Shown: positions 7,867 to 15,697, numbered from the stretch's first letter. The stretch: 64,000 bases of DNA from Pseudoselenomonas ruminantium (GCF_900113715.1 NZ_FOQK01000011.1:1-64000); one strand, 5' to 3'. Made by a program: numbers and translations. The notes: generated by a model not told the origin, from the sequence alone.

Positions 7867-8769
7867 ATGACACTCAAACAACTTCTCTACGCCGTGACGA
7901 TCGCCGAGACCGGCAACATCACCGAGGCCGCCAAAAAACTATTCATCGCGCAGCCGAGCCTTACCGCTGCGATCCAGTCCCTCGAGCAGGAGTATGGCAT
8001 CACGATTTTCTCGCGCTCCAACAAAGGCATCGAAGTAACCCCTGCCGGCGATGAACTCCTAGGCTACGCCCGCCAGATCCTCGAGCAAGCCGACCTCATG
8101 CACGAACGCTATCTCGGCCAGTCGCCGCTCAAGCAGCATTTCTGCGTCTCGTCGCAGCATTATTCATTTGCGGTCGAAGCCTTCGTCGAACTCATACGCC
8201 GCTATGATGGCAGCAAATACGAATTCCACATGCGCGAGACGCAGACCTACGACATCATCGATGACGTCGCCCATCGCCGCAGTGAGACAGGCCTTCTCTA
8301 CCTCAATACCTTCAACCGTTCCATCCTCCTCAAGACGCTAAAGGAAAACAATCTGGCCTTCACCCCGCTCTTTACCGCCAAGCCCCATGTCTTTATCAGC
8401 AAGAACAGTCCGCTCGCCCACAAAGCGCAGCTCACGCTTGCCGACCTTGCCCCCTATCCACGCCTTTCCTATGAGCAGGGCAGCCACAACTCATTCTATT
8501 TCTCCGAAGAGATTCTAAGCACCGAAACCGTCGACAAGGAAATCGTCGTCTGCGACCGCGCCACCCTCTTCAACATGGTGATTGGCCTCAACGGCTATAC
8601 CATTTGCAGCGGTGTCATCAGCGAAGAACTCAACGGCTCGAACATCATCGCCCGCCCGCTCGCTGTCGATGACTACATGGAAATCGGCTACATCCTGCCA
8701 AAAAGCACGCGGCCCTCGCGGCTGACGCAAACCTACCTCACCATCTTGAAAGATTTAATCGAAACCTAA
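7867..8769 (+). CDS. LysR-family transcriptional regulator
   Basis: A 300-residue protein. The start at 7867 is chosen because CAGGAGG lies 6 bases upstream and residues then begin MTLKQLLYAVTIAETG, the standard LysR entry. The winged HTH spans residues 1-60 (ITEAAKKLFIAQPSLTAAIQSLEQEYG) and the effector-binding domain runs from about 90 to 295. It is divergent from the MetE-like gene across about 156 bases, so it probably controls that gene and itself. The co-inducer is unknown. Confidence 0.9.
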   Translation: MTLKQLLYAVTIAETGNITEAAKKLFIAQPSLTAAIQSLEQEYGITIFSRSNKGIEVTPAGDELLGYARQILEQADLMHERYLGQSPLKQHFCVSSQHYSFAVEAFVELIRRYDGSKYEFHMRETQTYDIIDDVAHRRSETGLLYLNTFNRSILLKTLKENNLAFTPLFTAKPHVFISKNSPLAHKAQLTLADLAPYPRLSYEQGSHNSFYFSEEILSTETVDKEIVVCDRATLFNMVIGLNGYTICSGVISEELNGSNIIARPLAVDDYMEIGYILPKSTRPSRLTQTYLTILKDLIET

Positions 8770-8780
8770 TCGAAAAAGCA

Positions 8781-8820
8781 TTGACCTATATAGTCAATAA
8801 GACTATACTATACATAGTCA
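8781..8820 (+). promoter_or_regulatory. NAD salvage operon promoter with two overlapping inverted repeats
   Basis: TTGACC (8781-8786), a 17-base spacer and TATACT (8804-8809) form a good promoter. Two inverted repeats overlay it: TTGAC-N7-GTCAA covering the -35, and GACTAT-N7-ATAGTC covering the -10 and start. The recurring half-site TAGTC/GACTA makes this the likely operator of the NrtR-like regulator encoded first in the operon. Confidence 0.7.
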
Positions 8821-8898
8821 AACAGACAATAAATAAAAAAGTCACACAGACTACAACAAAAGGTACGAACCCAGTCTGTCAGGAAATGAGGTGTTTTC

Positions 8899-9690
8899 AT
8901 GGATCAGGAACAAACAGCGGCGGAGAAAGCCTTCCTCGACCAATATGACGTGTCAAAATACGAGCGGCCTTCCGTCACAGCCGATGTCATCATCTTCACG
9001 ATGGACGATGACAACGAGCTCAATATCCTTTTGATCAAGCGCGGCAATCATCCCTACAAGGATTATTGGGCCATCCCCGGAGGTTTTCTGGAAACCGGCA
9101 GGGAATCGATTGACGAAGCCGCAGCCCGCGAACTCTACGAGGAAACCGGCATAAAGGCCGACGATGGCATCGACCTGCGGCAGCTCATCACGGTCGGCAC
9201 CCCCGACCGCGACCCGCGTACCCATGTGGTCAGCGTGGTCTACACCGCACTGGTGCCCAAAGGACTGCTCCAGCCCAAGGCCGGCGATGACGCCAAAGAA
9301 GCAAAACTATTCAAGATACGCAAGGGCTATGACGAAAACGGCGACCTTTCCATCTATTTCGTCGGCGATAAATGCTCGCTCACGATGAAGAACATCGCCT
9401 TCGATCATGAAGACCTGATCATAACGGCGCTAAAGCGCCTGCGCGGGCGGCTGAACTATACCGACGATGCCTTCTCTCTGCTGCAGGACAAAGACCGCTT
9501 CGATATCTTAGAGCTGTTGCGCATCCATGAGGCCATCCTGTTCCAGAAGCTCGACAAGCCGAACTTCCGCCGCATGTTCATGCGCGACTACCTTGGCAAA
9601 CACCGCGTCAAGGAACTTGGCCAATACGCCCAGGAAGGCAAACGCAAAACGACGCTGTACAAGTATTTACCCAGCAATCGTGATATTTGA
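8899..9690 (+). CDS. Nudix-family NrtR-like regulator of NAD metabolism
   Basis: A 263-residue protein. Residues 20-165 are a Nudix domain with PGGFLETGRESIDEAAARE followed by LYEETG, one residue longer than the classical spacing in the first loop. From about 180 on comes a winged helix (FDILELLRIHEAILFQ...FRRMFMRDYLG), the fold NrtR uses to bind DNA. NrtR proteins use a degenerate or active Nudix domain to sense ADP-ribose and repress NAD salvage genes. Position at the head of pncA-pncB-nadE and the inverted repeats over the promoter fit that job. It may still hydrolyse ADP-ribose, since the box is largely intact. Confidence 0.82.
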   Translation: MDQEQTAAEKAFLDQYDVSKYERPSVTADVIIFTMDDDNELNILLIKRGNHPYKDYWAIPGGFLETGRESIDEAAARELYEETGIKADDGIDLRQLITVGTPDRDPRTHVVSVVYTALVPKGLLQPKAGDDAKEAKLFKIRKGYDENGDLSIYFVGDKCSLTMKNIAFDHEDLIITALKRLRGRLNYTDDAFSLLQDKDRFDILELLRIHEAILFQKLDKPNFRRMFMRDYLGKHRVKELGQYAQEGKRKTTLYKYLPSNRDI

Positions 9691-9705
9691 AAGGACGGAA
9701 AGAAA

Positions 9706-10263
9706 ATGAGCACGAAAAAGATTCTGATTGTCGTAGATATGCAGGTTGATTTCATCGATGGTGCCCTTGGCTCCAAGGAAGCTGCCACCATTGTTTCCCC
9801 TGTATGTCAAAAGATTGAAACGGCCAGACAGAATGGCGACATTCTCATCTTCACGCGTGATACGCATCACGAAGACTACCTGGACACCGAGGAGGGCAAG
9901 CACCTGCCTGTCCCCCACTGCCTCAAGGACTCAGCTGGCTGGCAGATTGACAAGCGCTTGCCCATAGCCGAGGGCGATACCATCATCGATAAACCGACGT
10001 TTGGCTCGCTTGCCCTTGGCAACCTGCTGCAGCAGAAATATTCTTCCACCGTCGAGTCCATCGAGTTCATCGGTCTCTGCACCGATATCTGCGTGCTCTC
10101 CAACGCCGTCATCGCCAAAGCGGCACTGCCGGACGTCCCCATCGTTGTCGATGCAGCCTGCTGCGCAGGTGTCACGCCAGAGTCCCACGATACAGCCCTT
10201 GCAGCCATGAAAACCATCCAGGTGAACGTCCTTCACCAGGGACAGGAGCCTTGGCGGAAATAA
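9706..10263 (+). CDS. pncA: Nicotinamidase
   Basis: A 185-residue isochorismatase-fold hydrolase converting nicotinamide to nicotinate. The catalytic triad is visible: Asp11 (VVDMQVDF), Lys96 (IIDKPTFG) and Cys129 (LCTDICV). Asp52 and His54 in TRDTHHE fit the metal site. It starts 15 bases after the regulator, behind AAAGGACGGAAAGAAA, and is followed by pncB after 39 bases, so the enzyme feeds its product directly to the next gene's enzyme. Confidence 0.92.
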   Translation: MSTKKILIVVDMQVDFIDGALGSKEAATIVSPVCQKIETARQNGDILIFTRDTHHEDYLDTEEGKHLPVPHCLKDSAGWQIDKRLPIAEGDTIIDKPTFGSLALGNLLQQKYSSTVESIEFIGLCTDICVLSNAVIAKAALPDVPIVVDAACCAGVTPESHDTALAAMKTIQVNVLHQGQEPWRK

Positions 10264-10302
10264 ACCGAAAATAATCTCTATATGATTGAGGAGGAAATAG
10301 CC

Positions 10303-11520
10303 ATGAAGTTCAACCAGATCATCCACTCGCTGCTCGAAACCGATCTCTACAAGTTCAGCATGGGCCAGGCCATCTTCCATCAAGCCAGCGAATACGAAAC
10401 CACCTGGACCTTCAAATGCCGCAATAAGGACGTGCAGTTCACGCCGGCAATGGTCGCAGAAATCAGGGAACAGCTAAAGGCCTACTGCACCTTGCGCTTT
10501 ACCGAAGAAGAACTCAGCTATCTTGCTGGCATCAAATGGCTAAAGAAATCCTATATCAATCACCTGCGCCTCTGGCGGCCAAACTTCGCGGACTTCACCA
10601 TCGAAGCTGGCGGTGCCTGCGGCCTTATCATCGAGACCAACGGCACACTGCTTGACACGTCCATGTATGAGATCCCGACGCTGGCCATCGTGAACGAAGT
10701 CTACTACCGCTTCCGCCCCGACTACGAGGCCCTCGTCGCCGATGCCAAGGAGCGCACCCGCAAGAAAGCCGATATGCTGCGGGCCGGAAACTACTGGCTG
10801 CCCGTCTTCTCCGAGTTTGGCCTGCGCCGCCGGCTCTGTGCCGAGGTACAGGAATATGCCATTGAGCAATTCGCTGACCTTGACCGCAGCGATGTACTGC
10901 GCTCCTGCTTTGTCGGCACTTCCAACGTCTATCTGGCGAAAAAATACGGCGTGAAGCCTGTGGGCACGATGGCCCATGAATGGATCATGTGCATGGGCCA
11001 GGGCAACCATCTCTACAATCCCGCCTACTCCAACAAAGTCGCCCTCGAAGCCTGGGTAAAGGAATACGGTGTCGACAACGGCATTGCGCTAACGGACACC
11101 ATCACCACCGACTGCTTCCTGCGCGACTTCGATAAGACCTTGGCCACCTTGTTCAGCGGCGTCCGCCACGACTCCGGCGACCCCTTTACCTGGGGCGACA
11201 AGCTCATTGACCACTACACGCGGCTCGGCATCGATCCCGCCACCAAGACCCTGCTGTTCTCCGATTCGCTGGACTTTGCCAAAGCCGATAAGATTGCCCG
11301 CTATTTCCAGGGCAAGGCCAAGACCGCCTTTGGCATCGGCACCTATATTTCCAACGACACCTACGCCGAGCCATTGAACATCGTCATGAAAGTGACCAAA
11401 TGCAACGGCCAGGACGTGGCCAAGATATCCGACACGCCGGGCAAAGGCATGTGCAAGAACCAGGAATACGTCGACTATCTGCAGCGGGCCATCGACTGGC
11501 GGCTAAGGCACAACGACTGA
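10303..11520 (+). CDS. pncB: Nicotinate phosphoribosyltransferase
   Basis: A 405-residue enzyme joining nicotinate and PRPP to nicotinate mononucleotide. The start at 10303 is preferred over an in-frame ATG at 10282 because GAGGAGG lies 8 bases before it and residues then begin MKFNQIIHSLLETDLYKFSMGQ, as in the family. VGTMAHEWIM carries the histidine that is phosphorylated in ATP-coupled catalysis, and GVRHDSGDPFTWGDK forms the PRPP-site loop. Third gene of the NAD salvage operon, 14 bases before nadE. Confidence 0.93.
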   Translation: MKFNQIIHSLLETDLYKFSMGQAIFHQASEYETTWTFKCRNKDVQFTPAMVAEIREQLKAYCTLRFTEEELSYLAGIKWLKKSYINHLRLWRPNFADFTIEAGGACGLIIETNGTLLDTSMYEIPTLAIVNEVYYRFRPDYEALVADAKERTRKKADMLRAGNYWLPVFSEFGLRRRLCAEVQEYAIEQFADLDRSDVLRSCFVGTSNVYLAKKYGVKPVGTMAHEWIMCMGQGNHLYNPAYSNKVALEAWVKEYGVDNGIALTDTITTDCFLRDFDKTLATLFSGVRHDSGDPFTWGDKLIDHYTRLGIDPATKTLLFSDSLDFAKADKIARYFQGKAKTAFGIGTYISNDTYAEPLNIVMKVTKCNGQDVAKISDTPGKGMCKNQEYVDYLQRAIDWRLRHND

Positions 11521-11534
11521 GGGAGGCAGCTATC

Positions 11535-12311
11535 ATGAAACAGGCATATCCAAGATTCCAGGCAGCGAAAGACAAACAGAAAATCGTCGTCTTTCTCCAG
11601 AACTGGTTCAGCAAGAACGGCCCCGAGGCCCAGGCAGTAGTCGGCATCTCAGGCGGCAAAGACTCCTCCGTGGCCGCCGCCCTCTGCGTGGAGGCACTGG
11701 GCAAAGACCGCGTCATCGGTGTCCTGATGCCCAACGGCATCCAGGCAGACCTTGATGATGCCCTGAGCCTCGTCAAACATCTCGCCATCCGTTACCGCAT
11801 CGTAAATATCGGCACGCCCTATAAAGAAATGCTAAAAGCCCTGCAATACACCGAAGCCGTAACCCACAACAACTTCTACTTCTCCGTCACCGATGCCCTG
11901 CAGCAGAATCTCCCGCCACGGCTCCGCATGGCAACGCTCTACGCCATCGCCCAGGGCATTCCAGGCGGCGGGCGCGTCATCAACACCTGCAACCGCTCCG
12001 AAGACTATGTCGGCTACAGCACCAAATACGGCGACAGTGCCGGCGACGTCGCGCCGCTGGCCGCCTACACTGTCGATGAAGTGCTGGCCATCGGGCAGGA
12101 ACTCGCTCTCCCCGCCCACCTTCTCCACAAAGCCCCTGCCGATGGTCTCTGCGGCAAGACCGACGAAGACAACCTCGGCTTTACCTACGCCGTACTCGAC
12201 CGCTACATCAAGACCGGCAGCTGCGAAGACGAAACCATCAAAAAAAAGATCGACCATCTCCACGCCTGCAACAAACATAAACTAGCGCCCATGCCCATGG
12301 TGGCAAGATAA
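11535..12311 (+). CDS. nadE: Ammonia-dependent NAD+ synthetase
   Basis: A 258-residue enzyme amidating nicotinate adenine dinucleotide to NAD+. The start at 11535 follows GGGAGG; an upstream in-frame ATG lies inside pncB. SGGKDSS at residues 39-45 is the ATP-pyrophosphatase loop, and NRSEDYVGYSTKYGD and GLCGKTDEDNLG are the substrate and ammonia-site motifs. No glutaminase domain is present, so free ammonia is the nitrogen donor. Last gene of the operon, followed by a strong terminator. The adenylyltransferase nadD is not in the window. Confidence 0.94.
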   Translation: MKQAYPRFQAAKDKQKIVVFLQNWFSKNGPEAQAVVGISGGKDSSVAAALCVEALGKDRVIGVLMPNGIQADLDDALSLVKHLAIRYRIVNIGTPYKEMLKALQYTEAVTHNNFYFSVTDALQQNLPPRLRMATLYAIAQGIPGGGRVINTCNRSEDYVGYSTKYGDSAGDVAPLAAYTVDEVLAIGQELALPAHLLHKAPADGLCGKTDEDNLGFTYAVLDRYIKTGSCEDETIKKKIDHLHACNKHKLAPMPMVAR

Positions 12312-12322
12312 CAAAGGGTAAG

Positions 12323-12371
12323 AAAAAACCACGCAACAGTTGTCAGAAAACTTCTGTTGCGTGGCTTTTTT
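12323..12371. terminator. Bidirectional terminator between nadE and the SYLF gene
   Basis: AAAAAACCACGCAACAG and CTGTTGCGTGGCTTTTTT flank a 14-base loop; T runs on both strands would stop the NAD operon and the convergent SYLF gene. Confidence 0.9.
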
Positions 12372-12388
12372 CTGCGGCAAACGCTTTG

Positions 12389-12985
12389 TTATTCGTAGGT
12401 ATTCAATTTCTTGTCGGCATAGATTTTCGTGCCTTTAATGGAGGCATCCAGCGAAAGCCCTTTCTTGGTCATCTGATATACCCAGATACCCTTGGCCGCA
12501 ATCGAGGCGCCCTCTACGGCACCGCCAGCCTGCCCGTCACTTGCCGAAGCATCGGCCGCACTGGCAAACTTGATATCGCCTGCGATAAAGGACTGCCAGG
12601 CCTGCTCCGTGCCGATGACGAAAATCAGGTCGTACTCTTTGACCCCCAGGCCAAGGCCCAGCCCCAGCTCCTTCATGCGCATGTATTTTTTCTCGCCGGT
12701 CTTATTATTCACGGCGAGCCCGCGGCCATGAGCATCGCCGAAAAGCCCGAGCTTCATGCCCGTATTGCTAAGCGTAGCATATGCGTAGCAATCCCGGATG
12801 ACCGCCCTTGACGAAGGGACTTTGGCATACAGGTTTTCGAGCGCCTTGGCCGACAACGCTTCGATCTCTGTCCGTTCTTTCTGGATCTTAGCCGGATTGG
12901 CCGCTAAAGCCGTGGCCGGCAGCAGGCACAACATCAGCACGGCCAGCAGCCATAGTGCCGTTCTCTTCTGCAAGGTTTGTCTCAT
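12389..12985 (-). CDS. Exported SYLF/YSC84-domain protein
   Basis: A 198-residue protein with a classical signal peptide (KRTALWLLAVLMLCLLPATALAA, cleavage near residue 28). The rest matches the SYLF domain: CYAYATLSNTGMKLG, GRGLAVNNKTGEKKYMRMKELGLGLGLGVKEYDLIFVIG, then the late strands ending KGTKIYADKKLN. SYLF domains bind lipids in eukaryotes; in bacteria such proteins are periplasmic or outer-membrane associated with unknown roles. Convergent with the NAD operon and apparently monocistronic. Confidence 0.82.
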   Translation of the reverse strand: MRQTLQKRTALWLLAVLMLCLLPATALAANPAKIQKERTEIEALSAKALENLYAKVPSSRAVIRDCYAYATLSNTGMKLGLFGDAHGRGLAVNNKTGEKKYMRMKELGLGLGLGVKEYDLIFVIGTEQAWQSFIAGDIKFASAADASASDGQAGGAVEGASIAAKGIWVYQMTKKGLSLDASIKGTKIYADKKLNTYE

Positions 12986-13006
12986 ACTTTCACGCTCCTT
13001 ATCGCT

Positions 13007-13165
13007 TCAAAAGGCCTTATTCTTCTTGAATCTGGCTGTAATCCAAACCACCAGGCAATACATGACGGGAATCAGGAAGATTCCCAGTATGGTAGCAAAA
13101 ATCATGCCGCCTACTACCGCCGTTCCCATGCTGTTCCTATCGCAGCCCAGCGGCCCCCTGCCCAT
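13007..13165 (-). pseudogene. RND (HAE1/AcrB) efflux pump, C-terminal fragment
   Basis: About 50 residues, GPLGCDRNSMGTAVVGGMIFATILGIFLIPVMYCLVVW..., match the last two membrane helices of AcrB-type pumps (the GTAVFGGM-ATLLGIF-VPVLYV region). Nothing of the remaining thousand residues is present: sequence upstream on this strand is the phosphatase gene. The junction near 13165 coincides with the phosphatase stop, so the fragment is the scar of a large deletion or insertion. Confidence 0.8.
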
Positions 13166-13878
13166 CAATCGGATTGATAGATGGTACGGCTCAAGAGATC
13201 CGCACAGGATACACAGCCGTCGGGGCAGTAGCTGCCGGTATCCATCAGCACCAGTCTGCCATGATTCAGCCATTGCGGCTTGGCCGCATAGCCTAAATAC
13301 TGTACCGGCGTATGTCCCAATACGATAACCGTTTCGCCTTGATGCAATTCCGGATGATTCGCCAAAGACCTTCCCCATAGCAGCACATTCTGATCCTGTT
13401 TAGAAAGCGGCAGCCCTGGATCACAATCTGCATGCATGAACCAATACGTCTTACCGGCTGCCGATAGTTCCGTACACAGCGGCAGCCGCTCAACCCATTC
13501 AATCCAAGCACGGGTCAACGCTTCCCCGCGCCCAGATTCCTTGATTTTGTCACACGTAACCCGCCCGCCATTGTCCAGCCACATCTGCCTTGGGGATGAA
13601 AGCCACTCCCAAAAGCCCTTTTTCTCTGCCGGCATAGCATAATGGGCATCCCGAAACATCTGTTCATGATTTCCCCGTAAGAAAATCATCCCCTTGGTTT
13701 CCTGGTGCGCCAGGATAAAATCCATCAGCGGAACAGGCTTATCGCCGCGGTCAAGATAATCGCCCAAAAAGACCATAAGATCCCTTTCGGGATTGAATCT
13801 TACTTTCGCAAACAGGGACTGGAATTTGTCCCATTGCCCATGAATATCGCCAACGACCAATAACCGTTCTATTTTCAT
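13165..13878 (-). CDS. PPP-family protein/nucleotide phosphatase
   Basis: A 237-residue metallophosphatase with the full PPP signature: GDIHGQ (residues 12-17), GDYLDRG, RGNHE, a middle His in WFMHADCDPG, and GHTPVQYL. Small bacterial members (PrpA, PrpE) dephosphorylate serine/threonine/tyrosine proteins or diadenosine tetraphosphate. A paralogue lies at 21695-22432 in the accessory zone, sharing GHTPVQYL and overall length. The C-terminal few residues (IYQSD) run into the RND relic, so the original tail may have been altered. Confidence 0.85.
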   Translation of the reverse strand: MKIERLLVVGDIHGQWDKFQSLFAKVRFNPERDLMVFLGDYLDRGDKPVPLMDFILAHQETKGMIFLRGNHEQMFRDAHYAMPAEKKGFWEWLSSPRQMWLDNGGRVTCDKIKESGRGEALTRAWIEWVERLPLCTELSAAGKTYWFMHADCDPGLPLSKQDQNVLLWGRSLANHPELHQGETVIVLGHTPVQYLGYAAKPQWLNHGRLVLMDTGSYCPDGCVSCADLLSRTIYQSD

Positions 13879-13969
13879 TGCCTTTCATCTCCCAGCCATC
13901 ACGCCGACTTCGCTATCCTGTCTATTACCTATATTATAGCCCCAGCAACACCCCCTGGCTATAGCCGGA

Positions 13970-13981
13970 TTGACATGTCAA
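13970..13981. repeat. TTGACNNGTCAA palindrome, first intergenic copy
   Basis: TTGACATGTCAA in the gap between the phosphatase and carbonic anhydrase genes. One of at least 30 sites fitting TGACNNGTCA in this window. It lies about 86 bases upstream of the anhydrase start and could act as an operator or be part of a dispersed palindrome family. Confidence 0.7.
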
Positions 13982-14067
13982 ATCCGCACCCCAGGCAGGA
14001 AAAATGCCGCCGGCAAAAGAACTACATAGGAAAGAAAGAAACAAACAACAGCAAGGAGGAACACACG

Positions 14068-14643
14068 ATGTCCGTACTACAAGATATCCTGGCGGTCAAC
14101 GCCTCATTCTGCGCCGCCCCACCGATGGACTATACGCAGGAAGACCACCAGCAAAGCAAACTGCCCCAGAAACAGGTAGCCATCATTACCTGCATGGATA
14201 CCCGGCTGGTCAATTTCCTCGAACCCGCTTTAGGCCTGGCCCGCGGGGATGCCAAGGTAATCAAGACAGCAGGAAACTCCGTAACAGGCGTTTTCGACGG
14301 CACCATCCGCAGCCTTATGGTCTGTATCTATGAGCTCGGTGTGAAGGAAATCCTCGTCATCGGCCACCACGAATGCGGCATGTCCAAGACCACCTCGCAA
14401 AGCCTCACCAAGGCCATGCTCTCACGCGGCGTCCCCAAAGAAGCCATCCACATGATTGCCAAGGAACTAAAAGAATGGGCCGACGAATTCCAGCATCCCG
14501 AACAAAACGTCATCGACACCGTCGAAGCCATCCGCTTGAATCCCTTGATCCCTGCCGACGTCCCTGTCCACGGACTGATCTTCCATCCGCGAACGGGAAA
14601 ACTGGATGTCATCATAGAAGGCTATGATTATGCAAAAAAATAA
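14068..14643 (+). CDS. Beta-class carbonic anhydrase
   Basis: A 191-residue enzyme interconverting CO2 and bicarbonate. The start at 14068 has AAGGAGG 7 bases upstream; a longer frame from 13975 lacks a ribosome site. Zinc ligands Cys42, His100 and Cys103 and the Asp44-Arg46 dyad (CMDTR, HHECGM) are intact. Length and TCMDTRL pattern fit the small YtiB-like clade. The third double-glycine peptide follows only 79 bases downstream, so the two may share a transcript. Confidence 0.92.
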   Translation: MSVLQDILAVNASFCAAPPMDYTQEDHQQSKLPQKQVAIITCMDTRLVNFLEPALGLARGDAKVIKTAGNSVTGVFDGTIRSLMVCIYELGVKEILVIGHHECGMSKTTSQSLTKAMLSRGVPKEAIHMIAKELKEWADEFQHPEQNVIDTVEAIRLNPLIPADVPVHGLIFHPRTGKLDVIIEGYDYAKK

Positions 14644-14644
14644 C

Positions 14645-14722
14645 AAACACTTTCCAAGTTCACGAATATAAAGAACAGAAAGCAAGAAAACAACACGCTA
14701 AGATGTGGAGGAGGAAAACAAA
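14645..14722 (+). repeat. Conserved 78-bp leader before double-glycine peptide gene 3
   Basis: Second copy of the leader at 632-709, beginning directly after the carbonic anhydrase stop. ATAAAGAACAGAAAGCAAGA and AACAACACGCTAAGATGTG are retained, so this block moved or was conserved as a unit with the peptide genes 13 kb away. Confidence 0.75.
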
Positions 14723-14872
14723 ATGAAAAAGCTCATGAACCAGATGAACAATATGGAACTGGACAAGGTGGCCGGCGGCAAGCGTTACGTTTATCCTACT
14801 GATGATCGTCGTCCGAATCGTCCGATTAAGCAGTGGCATATCGAACGCAAAACAGTCATTTATTATAGATAA
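14723..14872 (+). CDS. Double-glycine-leader peptide 3
   Basis: A 49-residue product starting MKKLMNQMNNMELDKVAGG; the leader is one residue shorter than those at 710 and 970 but has the same spacing and Gly-Gly end. The predicted core of 30 residues, KRYVYPTDDRRPN... to VIYYR, is strongly basic and rich in Tyr and Arg, with no Cys. AGGAGG stands 8 bases before the ATG, and a terminator follows at once. As with the others, no processing or immunity gene is nearby, so antimicrobial or signalling function is only inferred. Confidence 0.75.
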   Translation: MKKLMNQMNNMELDKVAGGKRYVYPTDDRRPNRPIKQWHIERKTVIYYR

Positions 14873-14878
14873 GGACAC

Positions 14879-14915
14879 AAAAACGCACCAGTGCATATCG
14901 CATTGGTGCGTTTTT
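14879..14915 (+). terminator. Rho-independent terminator after peptide gene 3
   Basis: AAACGCACCA, a 12-base loop, TGGTGCGTTTTT. It ends the carbonic anhydrase/peptide unit. Confidence 0.88.
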
Positions 14916-15006
14916 ATATCGTCAGCTCAAATACCATACATTTTAGCTGCCAGGGAGTGTAATATAGAGTTTTGGTCCACGTTTCCCGCCCAGGGCCTTC
15001 ATTCTG

Positions 15007-15172
15007 TGATATACTAATATTTGCCGCAACCTCTAACCATGGTAATACCACGGCAGCGAGGGAGGTGAAAGTCATGAGTGAAAACATTATTACCTCGTTT
15101 GTCGTAGGCACTGCCAGCAGCCTTTTGGCAGCTTGGCTCTACGACGTGTTCAGGAAAAGCGGCAAACATTAA
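15007..15172 (+). CDS. Fst-like type I toxin (32 residues) with its mRNA leader
   Basis: The coding part is 15074-15172, giving a 32-residue peptide beginning MSENIITSFVVGTASSLLAA: one hydrophobic helix, then WLYDVFRK and a basic tail KSGKH, the plan of Fst/par membrane toxins. GGGAGGTG lies 6 bases before the ATG. An extended -10, TGATATACT, is at 15007-15015. The leader carries CCATGG and a short hairpin that could mask the ribosome site. A convergent antisense RNA with matching direct repeats lies just downstream. Toxicity is inferred from this architecture. Confidence 0.65.
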
Positions 15173-15259
15173 CACTGTCATCAAGATGGACTAACCAACC
15201 AGCTTGATGGCAAGAATCGCCAGGACGTATGTCTTGGCGATTTCTATTTATATGCACAA

Positions 15260-15373
15260 CAAAAGAGCTTCCAGTTAACCAAGCTGGAAGCTCTTTTGCC
15301 GATGTAAAGCCATGGGCTAACATCATTACCTCATTTGTAGTTACAGTATACCATAATGTCAGCCTATTGACAA
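15260..15373 (-). ncRNA. Antitoxin RNA (RNA II-like) of the Fst-like locus, with promoter
   Basis: On the minus strand TTGTCA (15373-15368), a 17-base spacer and TATACT (15350-15345) predict a start near 15338. The roughly 79-nt RNA ends at a strong terminator (AAAAGAGCTTCCAG... stem, 15297-15261) that also serves the toxin message. The plus-strand sequence AACATCATTACCTCATTTGT (15319-15338) repeats AACATTATTACCTCGTTTGT inside the toxin gene (15083-15102) at 18 of 20 positions, so the RNA can pair there as well as at the shared terminator. This is the layout of pAD1 par. Confidence 0.7.
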
Positions 15374-15388
15374 GCTGCTCTTGCTTAT

Positions 15389-15697
15389 TTATTTAGTTGT
15401 CATTATCGAATTTAAGATTACAATCCACATGCTCGTACTCAACCCCAGCAAAGGTTTTAAGCACGGCTTCAAAAATAATTCTGGCACCTTCCACAGGAAC
15501 TGCCATGCCAATCTGGCGGCGGACTTCTTCTTTAGTTCCCTTGAACAGATAGTCATCGGGGAAGGTCTGCAACCACGCAAGCCAAACTCCTTATGATCTT
15601 CGTAATATTGAATTGTGTCAAGCTTAAACTGTTTGTCATGTTGTTTAGCCATTCTGAAATCCGCCTCAAGATAGGTACATATATTGTACCATGTCAT
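15389..15697 (-). pseudogene. Mosaic: transposase OrfA start joined to the 3' end of an unknown gene
   Basis: Residues from an ATG near 15652 read MAKQHDKQFKLDTIQYYEDH, the opening of an IS3-type OrfA. The homology then stops. In another frame the DNA from about 15585 to 15410 encodes FPDDYLFKGTKEEVRRQIG and continues for about 40 residues to a stop after KFDNDN, which looks like a genuine protein C terminus of unknown family. The joint lies near 15590. This is best read as a recombination scar, not a gene. Confidence 0.55.

Noticed and set aside
14972-15073. Upstream extension of the small toxin frame to 66 residues
   Set aside because: The extra 34 residues lie before the promoter and ribosome site of the 32-residue peptide and have no hydrophobic or conserved pattern.
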